Source of the DNA: Anaerolineales bacterium
Lineage (GTDB): Bacteria > Chloroflexota > Anaerolineae > Aggregatilineales > J027
DNA length: 64,000 bases
NCBI GenBank assembly: GCA_020634155.1
Contig: JACKCI010000001.1
Span: 806,001 to 870,000, forward strand
Direction of reading: 5' to 3'
This document shows positions 31,526-39,600 of the stretch, piece after piece. Made by a program: the position numbers and the translations under genes. The notes under the pieces are model-generated. The model ran no database searches. It was not told the DNA's origin and was given only the letters and a program-made list of their open reading frames with translations. The number at the start of each line of letters is the position of its first letter. Position 1 is the first letter of the stretch.

Positions 31526-33610
31526 ATGGCAATGCAAACAACCCTCAAAGTTCTTGTTACCGACGACGACGAGGCTGTACGCTCTATGATTGGGCGTATG
31601 TTAGAGCGTGAAGGTTATCTTATTCTTGAAGCCAGTGATGGCAAAGAATGCCTTGCGCTCTACGATCAACACACGCCTGACATCATATTATTAGACGCCA
31701 TGATGCCCGAACTGGATGGTTTTGAAACTTGTGAAGCTATCCGCAAACGTCCAGAGGGAGCAGATGTCCCTATTCTGATGGTGACCGCCCTTGACCAAGG
31801 GGAAGCAATCGACCGTGCTTTTCGTGTCGGGGCCACCGATTACCTCACCAAGCCTGTACAATGGGCTGTCTTACGCAAGCGCGTGCAGCGTTTAATCCAA
31901 GCCCGCCAAGCGGATGTCAATCTCAAAGAAAAAATTGAGCAACTTGATATTTTAAACCGTATTGACCGCGAACTGGGCTATACCCTTGATTTGCAGCGCG
32001 TCCTTAATTTTGCGATGGATGTGGCAGTACGTTGGAGCGGGGCAGAGGCTTGTATAGTTGGCTGGATTGAGGAGGAGACTCAACAGCTAGGTGTCTTAGC
32101 GCAATTGGGGTCAGCCCATTTTCTAACCTATCCCATTCCAACCTACCATCTTCGTGAATCTGAGCCATTCCTCGGACGTATTTTTGATGAGAAATCGCCC
32201 TATTACACCCAAACAATTGATGAACAGCGCTCCGATTTGCTCATACCCTTGCAAGTACAAGGTACCATCAGCGGTGTCTTAGTATTAGAGCGTCTGCCCC
32301 AAGGGCTACTGAACAACAAAAATAGTATCGACTTCCTACAACAATTGGCCGGACGCACCGCAGCAGCCATTGAGAAGACCCGCATTTACAGCCGCACCGA
32401 AGCCTACGCAAACAACATTGACACCCTCCATCGCATCAGCACGGTAATTTCCAGCAACCTTAACCCGAATGATGTGGTGCAAGTCTTTACACATGGCCTC
32501 TTAGTGCTGCTAAAAGGTACCAGTGGCTTCTACTGCACCTACCAATCCAAGTCCAACACCCTAACCGTCACACACTCGACCGTTGCCCAAGGCGCAAATG
32601 ATACCCCACCTAAGCAAGGGGTAACCATTGCTGCACCCGCTGTGTTCTTAAGAGAACTTTCTGATGGCCCCATACAGCATAACAGTCAACATACGTTGGA
32701 ATTTCTGCAACCTTGGTTAGACCCACATAGACAAGCCAGTAGTCAATTGTTGGTGCCAGTGGTTTATGATGACCAATTGAAGGGTATTGGCGTCGTCTGC
32801 GATAGTCGCTATGAACGCTACTTCTTTGACGATGAGCTGGGTCTAGCCCTCAATCTCGCGGCACATAGTGCGGTTGTCCTACGCCAAGCCGAGTTATTCC
32901 AAAGCGTGCAGAGCCTTGAAAAGCTCAAATCCGAGATGATACGGATGGCCTCGCATGACCTTCGTAACCCACTGGGGCAGGTATCGGGCTATATCGAGCT
33001 GTTTATCGAGGATATGCAGGAGTTTATGACACCCGACCATGCTCCCTTTGTGCAGGGTATCCGCAAAGGCATTAAAACCATTCAAACACTCCTAGAAGAT
33101 ATACTGAATCTGGAGCGAGTCGAGAGCCAAGGGCCAGAAAGCTGGAAAGGTTTCCAGATTGGGGTGATTTTGCAAGAAGTGGTTGATAACTTGGAAGGAC
33201 AAGCACATCTCAAAGATCAGAACTTCAACGCTGACCTTCCGCCTCAAAACTATCTAGTGCTAGGCAGTGCTATCCAAATCCGCCAAGCCTTCACGAACCT
33301 TATCGGCAACGCCATCAAATATACGCCCGAACATGGCACAGTGCTGGTTAGAACGGCTGTCGCGCATCGCCGTTTTCATTTTGAGGTCGAGGATAATGGT
33401 TATGGGATTCCAGCAGACCGCCAAGCCCGTTTATTTGAACGCTTCTTTCGGGCACAAACCCCCGGCACCGAACATATCGAAGGAACGGGCCTTGGCCTGA
33501 GTTTGGTCAAGACCGTCATTGAGCAGCACGGTGGCGAAATATGGTTTGAAAGCGAAGAAGGCAAAGGCAGTATCTTCGGCTTCTGGCTACCGCTGTTAGT
33601 TCAAGAATAG
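31526..33610 (+). CDS. Receiver-GAF-histidine kinase hybrid signalling protein
   Basis: 694 residues from ATG 31526; the longer frame would run inside the preceding gene. Residues 5-120 are a receiver domain with the acidic pocket DDDE and the phospho-Asp in DIILLDAMMP, plus TKPV near its end. One or two GAF-like domains follow (about 145-310 and 330-470). Then a HisKA domain with an intact H box (MASHDLRNPLGQV) and a HATPase with NAIKYTPEHG, DNGYGIP and GTGLGLSLVKTVIEQHGG. Being an N-terminal receiver-kinase without a membrane segment, it likely works in a phosphorelay in the cytoplasm. Its C-terminus overlaps the converging lipoprotein gene by 15 bases. Confidence 0.93.
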   Translation: MAMQTTLKVLVTDDDEAVRSMIGRMLEREGYLILEASDGKECLALYDQHTPDIILLDAMMPELDGFETCEAIRKRPEGADVPILMVTALDQGEAIDRAFRVGATDYLTKPVQWAVLRKRVQRLIQARQADVNLKEKIEQLDILNRIDRELGYTLDLQRVLNFAMDVAVRWSGAEACIVGWIEEETQQLGVLAQLGSAHFLTYPIPTYHLRESEPFLGRIFDEKSPYYTQTIDEQRSDLLIPLQVQGTISGVLVLERLPQGLLNNKNSIDFLQQLAGRTAAAIEKTRIYSRTEAYANNIDTLHRISTVISSNLNPNDVVQVFTHGLLVLLKGTSGFYCTYQSKSNTLTVTHSTVAQGANDTPPKQGVTIAAPAVFLRELSDGPIQHNSQHTLEFLQPWLDPHRQASSQLLVPVVYDDQLKGIGVVCDSRYERYFFDDELGLALNLAAHSAVVLRQAELFQSVQSLEKLKSEMIRMASHDLRNPLGQVSGYIELFIEDMQEFMTPDHAPFVQGIRKGIKTIQTLLEDILNLERVESQGPESWKGFQIGVILQEVVDNLEGQAHLKDQNFNADLPPQNYLVLGSAIQIRQAFTNLIGNAIKYTPEHGTVLVRTAVAHRRFHFEVEDNGYGIPADRQARLFERFFRAQTPGTEHIEGTGLGLSLVKTVIEQHGGEIWFESEEGKGSIFGFWLPLLVQE

Positions 33611-34327
33611 CTCGTTGCCAACAGGAACACACCCCATTGATTCACCATCCATTAACGCGGCTACTTGCCAATAATAGGTCGCACCTGATGTAAATACCTC
33701 TGGCGCGAAGGTGTAATAAGGCGTGTCTGTGGTGTCCTCAAAAATGAGCGTAGCTAGATAGTCATATAGCTGCACTTCGTAGGTGACATTGGTACCTTGT
33801 GGCGCAAACCAATGAATAGAAACCGGTTCACCTCGTTTTGGTGGAACAGCATTGGTCTGCTCTAGGTCAATTCGGAAGGTAACACAAGCATCTGGAATAG
33901 TAGGCACTGGCGGTATCGTCGGTAGTGAAATCCGAGTTGGTGTAATAGTCGGTGTCCGCTCCGTCGGCGATGGTAGCAATGTTTGAGTTGCTACGGGCGG
34001 TAGAGTTGGGCCTGTGCTGCGTGTTTCACGCGGGGTAGCCGTGGGGTTCAACGTGAGGGCAAACTCACCAGTTGCCGCCGCTGGGTCAAGTGTCCGTGCA
34101 GGCGGTAACGTTGGCCCACGTGAGACGGATGTACGCGTGATACCGCTTAAGGTCGGCGTTGGCAGCCCATCACCCCGTTGCTGCAACGGATCAACCGTCT
34201 GCTGAGGAGGCAAGGTTGGGGGCAAATTGGCGGTATTGGTTGGTTCAACGGCCTTCGGCTCATCATCCTTACCACCACAAGCCGCAACCACTACAATCAG
34301 CATAATAAAGACTACAATTCGTCTCAT
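33596..34327 (-). CDS. Predicted lipoprotein with Pro/Thr linker and beta-rich C-terminal domain
   Basis: 243 residues from ATG 34327, chosen because GGAGGG lies upstream and the signal peptide starts there (MRRIVVFIMLIVVVAAC). Lipobox VVAAC gives a lipidated Cys. Residues ~30-140 are a low-complexity Pro/Thr region with repeated TLPP and PTPT units. The last ~95 residues look like a fibronectin-III-type or Ig-like fold (VTYEVQLYDYLATLIFED, TYYWQVAAL). Such surface lipoproteins with PT linkers are common in Chloroflexota. Function unknown. Confidence 0.75.
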   Translation of the reverse strand: MRRIVVFIMLIVVVAACGGKDDEPKAVEPTNTANLPPTLPPQQTVDPLQQRGDGLPTPTLSGITRTSVSRGPTLPPARTLDPAAATGEFALTLNPTATPRETRSTGPTLPPVATQTLLPSPTERTPTITPTRISLPTIPPVPTIPDACVTFRIDLEQTNAVPPKRGEPVSIHWFAPQGTNVTYEVQLYDYLATLIFEDTTDTPYYTFAPEVFTSGATYYWQVAALMDGESMGCVPVGNELFLN

Positions 34328-34355
34328 GAGGAACCCTCCATACACCCTCAGTTTA

Positions 34356-34724
34356 CTACAGCGCCCGTACCAAAACAATTCCAGCTAAGGCTGCGAGTAG
34401 CCCTAAAAATACACTACCTACACCGTACAAAATCGCCAAGGGCTGCTTGCCAGAACTGATAAGGCTATAGGTTTCAAGGTTAAAGGTACTAAAGGTGGTT
34501 AAAGCACCGAAGAATCCGGTTGCAATCAAGAGACGGGTAGATTCACTGACCAAAATACGCTCGGTAACCACAGTGGCAAAAACAGCAAGGCCAAAACATC
34601 CCGCAATATTGACAACAAAAGTCCCCCATGGGAAGTCAGAACCAGCCAGCCATGAGCCAATCCAAAAACGCACATTGGCCCCTACAAAGCCGCCTAGCCC
34701 AACGGCCATCATCTTGGCCCACAT
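34356..34724 (-). CDS. crcB: Fluoride channel CrcB/FluC
   Basis: 122 residues from ATG 34724, supported by GAGGAGG five bases upstream; the longer frame has no signal. Four membrane helices are predicted. Family motifs are present: GGFVGANVRFWIG near the N-terminus, a WGTFVVNIAGCF segment, and GFFGALTTFSTF, whose Phe and Ser residues line the fluoride path. The homodimer exports fluoride from the cell. The 82-base upstream gap holds a hairpin but no match to the fluoride riboswitch consensus. Confidence 0.93.
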   Translation of the reverse strand: MWAKMMAVGLGGFVGANVRFWIGSWLAGSDFPWGTFVVNIAGCFGLAVFATVVTERILVSESTRLLIATGFFGALTTFSTFNLETYSLISSGKQPLAILYGVGSVFLGLLAALAGIVLVRAL

Positions 34725-34806
34725 TAATGCCTCCTCACCGCAAAGATAAGTCCCCTCGTTGGTACAGCATAGTTGAGTCAATGTCCCAAGGGGGGTGAAT
34801 CTGTGA

Positions 34807-35184
34807 TTAGAGTACAAAAGCGAATAGAAGACCAAATATCAATTCTACCGCTGCCAAGAACGTCATAATCACACCCAAAATCAACACCCACACAGTCAGC
34901 TTGCCTGCTTGCCATGGGTGTTCGTCGTCAATGTCAAAACCCAACAGGGCATACCAGCCCGCCGCATACACAATAAGCCAAACCCCTACCACAATGAACA
35001 GTGAAATAGTTGACCCGCCATTTTCACCACCCGTTAGAAAAAGAAGAGGTAAACCAACAACGCCCATTACCGCCAAGGATATCCACATATTGAGGGCCAT
35101 GCGGGTTGGGCGGGAAAGGGCATCAATCCGAGTCGCAATCCGTTCTGTACGAGTAAGAGTGCGCTTGCTTGTGTTTTTACTCAT
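34807..35184 (-). CDS. Small three-helix membrane protein, unknown function
   Basis: 125 residues. A basic N-terminal segment of about 30 residues (many Thr, Arg, Lys) precedes three hydrophobic helices near 33-51, 58-78 and 91-118. No recognised motif. Its ATG is only seven bases from the iscB stop, so it is probably expressed with iscB or from a promoter inside that gene. It might have been an ordinary housekeeping membrane gene before the iscB unit inserted upstream. Confidence 0.6.
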   Translation of the reverse strand: MSKNTSKRTLTRTERIATRIDALSRPTRMALNMWISLAVMGVVGLPLLFLTGGENGGSTISLFIVVGVWLIVYAAGWYALLGFDIDDEHPWQAGKLTVWVLILGVIMTFLAAVELIFGLLFAFVL

Positions 35185-35191
35185 CGAAACA

Positions 35192-36034
35192 TCAGGCAGC
35201 TTCAGCTATAGGGAGGAGCGCCTGCTCTCCTTTCATGTAAGTATAACCGTCTGATTGGTGAATGACTGTGAAAAAACGGTGGTAGAGGCCTTGTAGGGTG
35301 CCTGTCGAGGTTGTGATATTGAAACTCCCACTGGCACGCACCACAACCTTACCGATATAGGTGCCGACTTTTTTTGCGGATGTGACAACTGCTTTCGCCA
35401 TGTCACCTGTCTGAAAGCCAAAGTAGAGCTTTTGGCGTTGGCGTGTTGCACGCGGGAAGCCATATTTGTCGGGCTTGGTCACTTGCCGATTGCCGTGACC
35501 AACCGCTTTGATGATTAAGGGTTGATGATGGGGACTAACCAATACCGCTTGTCCGCTTTCCCCCACACACACAGCATCAAGCCAGTGGGTTTTCATCAAC
35601 CGCCTGACCCATGTCTGAAGGTTATGAACGCGACTCATAAGTGACAGTGCCAGCCAACCATCAAGCCGTTGGCGATTGCTGAAACGAGCCTGACGATAGC
35701 GCAATTTCCGACTTCGGCGACCTCTCTGTAACTGCTGACGACTCAGCAAGGCATCACGCATTTGCAGACCGCGATGCTGCAATTCTGCCGCCCATAGACA
35801 ACACAATCCACGCTTGAAGTCAGCGACAACGGCGATCCCCGTCGCTTGACTGCCGGGGTCTAACTTGATTTGAATAGATTGGGTGTCACCCCCTGCACGC
35901 TCTTGCAGAATAATCGTGAAGGGATAACGACGAAAGACTGCCGCTTTCCCTGCTTTCAACAACTCTCTGGCCCGTGCAGGATGGCACGGCATCAAGGGTT
36001 TTCGGTTTTTGTCGAGTACGAACACTTTTTGCAT
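35192..36034 (-). CDS. iscB: IscB-type RNA-guided nuclease homologue with internal deletion (lacks RuvC-II and HNH)
   Basis: 280 residues; typical IscB has roughly 400-500. The PLMP domain is complete (VFVLDKNRKPLMP, residues 4-16). RuvC-I follows with Asp59 in IQIKLDPGS, then an Arg-rich bridge helix (about 97-122). At residue ~146 the chain jumps from LQTWVRRL to KTHWLDAVCVGES, the RuvC-III segment with His150 and Asp153. The RuvC-II Glu and the whole HNH domain that usually lie between are absent. The C-terminal region continues normally (PLIIKA, DKYGFPR, FGFQTGDMAKAV, YIGKVVVRASGSFNI, SDGYTY). The frame is open throughout. It may be an RNA-guided binder without cutting activity or a decaying remnant. 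No tnpA is adjacent. Confidence 0.88.
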   Translation of the reverse strand: MQKVFVLDKNRKPLMPCHPARARELLKAGKAAVFRRYPFTIILQERAGGDTQSIQIKLDPGSQATGIAVVADFKRGLCCLWAAELQHRGLQMRDALLSRQQLQRGRRSRKLRYRQARFSNRQRLDGWLALSLMSRVHNLQTWVRRLMKTHWLDAVCVGESGQAVLVSPHHQPLIIKAVGHGNRQVTKPDKYGFPRATRQRQKLYFGFQTGDMAKAVVTSAKKVGTYIGKVVVRASGSFNITTSTGTLQGLYHRFFTVIHQSDGYTYMKGEQALLPIAEAA

Positions 36035-36290
36035 TGAAAGTTACCTTTCAGTCTCGCCTTACGGCGGTTCAGTTCACTGCGTCAATGTTAGCGGGTGGTT
36101 TTATATGCAAACGACACTGGCTGACTCCCATTTCGTCCTGTTTAATCGTTTGCCGCAGGGTTCGGGACTGATGAAGCACCCCGAAGTGCCTATGTATTCA
36201 CCCGTAACGTAGCCAATTGTTGCTGACTGAGACTGGTAAGCATCGGTGCTAAAAGCCACCCGCCTTGATTGCGTAGGGATGCTTACAAAA
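36035..36290 (-). ncRNA. Omega-RNA/HEARO-like structured leader of iscB
   Basis: The 250-base gap upstream of iscB has no gene but strong pairing potential on the minus strand. GCGGGTGG-C-TTTT (36263-36251) can pair with AAAACCACCCGC (36102-36091), closing about 150 bases. Inside is a six-base-pair hairpin AGGCAC/GTGCTT with a TTCGGG loop (36191-36174). Near the ORF are CGCC-GTAA-GGCG (36066-36055) and GAAAG-GTAA-CTTTC (36049-36036). A further nine-base pairing (36236-36244 with 36278-36286) crosses the long stem and could form a pseudoknot. IscB proteins are known to use an RNA encoded directly upstream (HEARO/omega-RNA), with the guide at its 5' end. Ends are approximate. Confidence 0.6.
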
Positions 36291-36293
36291 TCC

Positions 36294-36668
36294 CTATCGG
36301 TTCATCAAAAAGGTAGCAGCATTATCAAAATAATCGCGGATGACAGCCGCAACTTCTGGCGCAAAGTCGGCCTCTTCCAATGAAGCATTCATGTGATTAA
36401 ACCAACGGTCACGGGCCGCTTGGTCAATGGTAAAGGGCATATGCCGTGCCCGCAAGCGTGGATGCCCGCGCTCCTGTGAGTAGGTTGTTGGGCCTCCAAA
36501 AAATTGCTGTAAGAATAGCTGAAGACGCCGAGCCGCAGGGGCAAGGTCTTCTTCAGGATACATCGGACGCAATATGTCATCTTCGGCTACCCGTCGATAG
36601 AAACCCGCCACCAGTTTCTCGAACCCAGCCGTACCAATTATGCCAAAAATCTCAGTTGGCTCAGGCAA
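36294..36668 (-). CDS. Truncated hemoglobin (group II/YjbI-like)
   Basis: 124 residues from TTG at 36668, which follows GGGGGA by eight bases; the longer frame would overlap the AAA+ gene and adds no family sequence. The globin pattern is clear: a short helix B/E region, QFFGGPTTYSQERGHPRLRARHMPF (the proximal His is in the RARH stretch), and a terminal helix VAAVIRDYFDNAATFLMNR. Group II truncated globins bind O2 or NO and protect or supply respiration. It lies 19 bases after the AAA+/release-factor gene on the same strand. The stop codon overlaps a hairpin that may be the iscB unit's left end. Confidence 0.88.
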   Translation of the reverse strand: MPEPTEIFGIIGTAGFEKLVAGFYRRVAEDDILRPMYPEEDLAPAARRLQLFLQQFFGGPTTYSQERGHPRLRARHMPFTIDQAARDRWFNHMNASLEEADFAPEVAAVIRDYFDNAATFLMNR

Positions 36669-36687
36669 TATTATCCCCCTACCCTTG

Positions 36688-39600
36688 TCAAAATGGAAAT
36701 GTTGGTGGGAAGCGGTCTTCCCAATCGACCCCAACCCCTTCTTGACGCAACAACGCCAAAATAAATTCATCGAGCTGGCCCTTCTCCACCACATCCTTCA
36801 CCCGCGTGTTGCGGATACCTGTGCGCGTATCCCGTGCATAACGGTCACCGGGCTTGCCAAAGCTATAGATGCGAATAATCGATTGCTTTTCTTGGACAGG
36901 TGCCGAGCGCCGCCCCTCTTGTATCTCAGTCTTGATGCGCTGGTAGTCATTGAGCCAATCACGGATATTGGTGTTATCTGGTACCGCAAAGACCCGCACC
37001 CGTGCTAAATCATCTCCGCGTGGTTCAATCCTCCGTTGGTGTAAACCACGTTCCCCCTTGAGAAACCCAAAGGCGTTGCTCCCTTCAAAGCACACCGCCA
37101 ACTCCTCAACATGCGAGAGACGGTCGAGTTCTTTGATAACCTCAAGGTGATTGACCCCTGAAATCCGTGTGAACTGCTTACCACGCTGGCCTTGAGTCAG
37201 GGCAAATACCTCATGGTCATAATCCTTGCGCTCGGCCCATTCCAGATACATCTTGGTCAAAACAAGCGCCCAGTCTGTACTCTGGTTATCGCCCATCGTA
37301 TTGAGCAACATCATGGCACGGTGACGATGCGGCAGATGCCCCGTCTGCATTTCAATTTCCAGATAGATAACATCGCGCTGCATATCCTGTAAAGAACGGG
37401 CAAGGTCGGTTTGGTAACGGGTATCACGTTCACGATTAACCAACACCGCGAGGTCTTCGAGATACTCACACCGATCATACAAAAGGTTAAGATGGGTTAT
37501 CACACGATCAAGGAAATAGAAGCGTGCCAACTTGCGGCTGGTATCTTCGCCTTTACTCCAAAAGTCCACCGATTGGGTCGCCGCCAGCAATGCCGCTTTT
37601 TGGGCATTCATCTGCTCCAAGAGGTCACTTTCTATCCAGTCTGCCAGCTTACGCCGTAGCACTGCATAGCCCTCAAGAATTTGGGCGGTGTCCATTTGCA
37701 CCAATTGAACATCGGCCTCATCCAAACCCGACGCAATAGCAACGGTGGTACTGGCATCCTCAATGGGGACAGTCTTGAGCGTCAGTTGCTCCGTGTCATT
37801 ATCAACGCCAATCCGCAACAATTGACGGTCTTCGACTGAGTGTTGCGCCAGTTGACGCGCCAGCGGCGAAACCACAATCCGCTCAATTTCACGCTTGAGG
37901 GGTCGTGCGCCAAACTGTGGGCTATAGCCTGTCCGCAGCACAAGGTCAATAACTTCATCCTCAATCTCGACCAACAAGTTGCGCCGCGTAATCCCATCCC
38001 GTTGTAAAATCTGGCGCAATTCACGGGCCGCAATCTTGCGAAGGGCGTTAGGATGTAATTGCCCAAAGACGACCACTTGGTCAATACGGTTCACAAACTC
38101 AGGACGGAAGTAGCGCTCAATCTGGTCGCGGTAATGTTCTGTTAAGCTCTGGTTGACCTCCTCATGCGAAATCGAATCCTTGCCAAAGCCAAATCCGCTC
38201 AAACTCCCCGCGCTCGACCCTAGATTGCTGGTCAAGATAATGATGGTGTTATGGAAAAAGGTAGTACGCCCGCTGGCATCCGTCAGCCGCCCCTCACCCA
38301 AGACCTGTAAGAAAATATCATAGATGCGTGGGGAAGCTTTCTCGAATTCATCCAGCAGTAACACTGAGAAGGGCTGGGTACGGACTCGCTTGGTCAATTC
38401 GCCCTCAGTTGTAAAGGCCCCAATCAAGCGGGCTACCCCATCCACATCACTGTACTCACTCATATCAAAACGAATAAGACGGTCTTCATCGCCAAAGAGG
38501 TAGGTGGCAAGGGTCTTCGCCATGTGGGTCTTACCGACACCTGTTGGGCCGATAAACAAGAAGGTTCCCAAAGGCTTATCGGGGTCATTTAGGCCCGCTT
38601 TGACGGTAGCAATCAGATTGACCATGCCGCTAATCACTTGGTCTTGACCTGATACCCGCTCCAAGAAATACTGCTGGACATCCTCTAGACTCAGGCGGCT
38701 ACGGTCATTGATGATGAACTCCGGCATCCCCGAATGACGCGAAAAGGCATCTAAAACCTCTTGACGGCGAATAGCCCGCCGTGAGATGCGCCGCAATAGA
38801 GAACTGGCAGGTGGTGCATTTGAGGCGCTATTCTGCTGATGAGCCACATCCGTTACTGCCTCCTCTAACAAGCGGATGGCTTTACCGGGAAAAGCCCGAT
38901 ACGGCAAGAAACGCCGAGTTAGTTGGGTGGCGGCTTCGCTGGCGGAAGGGTCAATGCGGACATCATAGATACGCTCCAAATCCCGCGCTACATAGCCCGT
39001 GACCGCCAGCGCCTCGTCCTCGGTCATGGATGGCACATCAATACGGCGGAAGAGGTTAATAAAATCCGCCCCTTGGCGTTGGGCCATCAACAAGCGCTCA
39101 TGGGAAGACTCACCAATGACAATCACCTCGCCCGTTGCAATATGGGGCTTCAGAGCAAGACCGACATTACTGTCGCTTTTTGACCAACGCCCAATCTCCA
39201 AAAGGCCGGGTAGGTCGGTGACATATAGGATATGCTGTTTCTTGCGACATTCATTCACAAGGTCTTGGATGCGCTCTTCCCATGTGCCAATATATTGAGC
39301 GCCCGCGATAATGCGGTCAGGAGCCAGCATCCACACCTCGCGGTCTTGTAGCGCTTCGGGCACATCCCGACGGTGCATACGCCGCACTAGTTCTTGAACC
39401 ACCGCTGTCTTGCCACTTTCGCTCTCACCCGCCAGCAAAACGCTATTGTTGCGCTCCCCCATCAAAATTTGCATAAGGCGCTCCACTAATTCATCGCGGT
39501 GGTAGGCGCGGCGGAAGCGGTGTTCAGCAGCTTGGGCGGTCATGTTAATGCCAATATCCCGCAAAGCCCAGAAGCTATCTTCCTTGGTTTCAAATAGCCC

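Larger units (their letters stand above)
35192..36296 (-). mobile_element. iscB/omega-RNA unit of IS200/IS605 type, no transposase
   Basis: The iscB-like gene and its structured 5' region sit between globin and a small membrane protein gene, both on the same strand. No TnpA-like gene is present and no right end can be set with certainty, because the next gene starts seven bases after iscB. A seven-base-pair hairpin TAGGGAT/ATCCCTA (36274-36280 with 36290-36296) may mark the left end. Boundaries are approximate. Confidence 0.45.

Noticed and set aside
34725..34806. Fluoride riboswitch upstream of crcB
   Set aside because: A hairpin exists but the conserved pseudoknot and CUGAU-type core of the fluoride motif could not be found on the minus strand.
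35192..36034. Calling the gene an IsrB (HNH-less IscB relative)
   Set aside because: IsrB proteins keep the RuvC-II segment; here the chain passes directly from the bridge-helix region to RuvC-III, so a secondary internal deletion fits better.
36294..36794. Longer 166-codon version of the globin
   Set aside because: It would overlap the end of the AAA+ gene by more than 100 bases and has no family match before codon 43; the TTG at 36668 has a good ribosome-binding site.
36688..37700. A functional peptide release factor
   Set aside because: No GGQ and no SPF tripeptide are present, so release activity is not supported despite clear RF2-like flanks.
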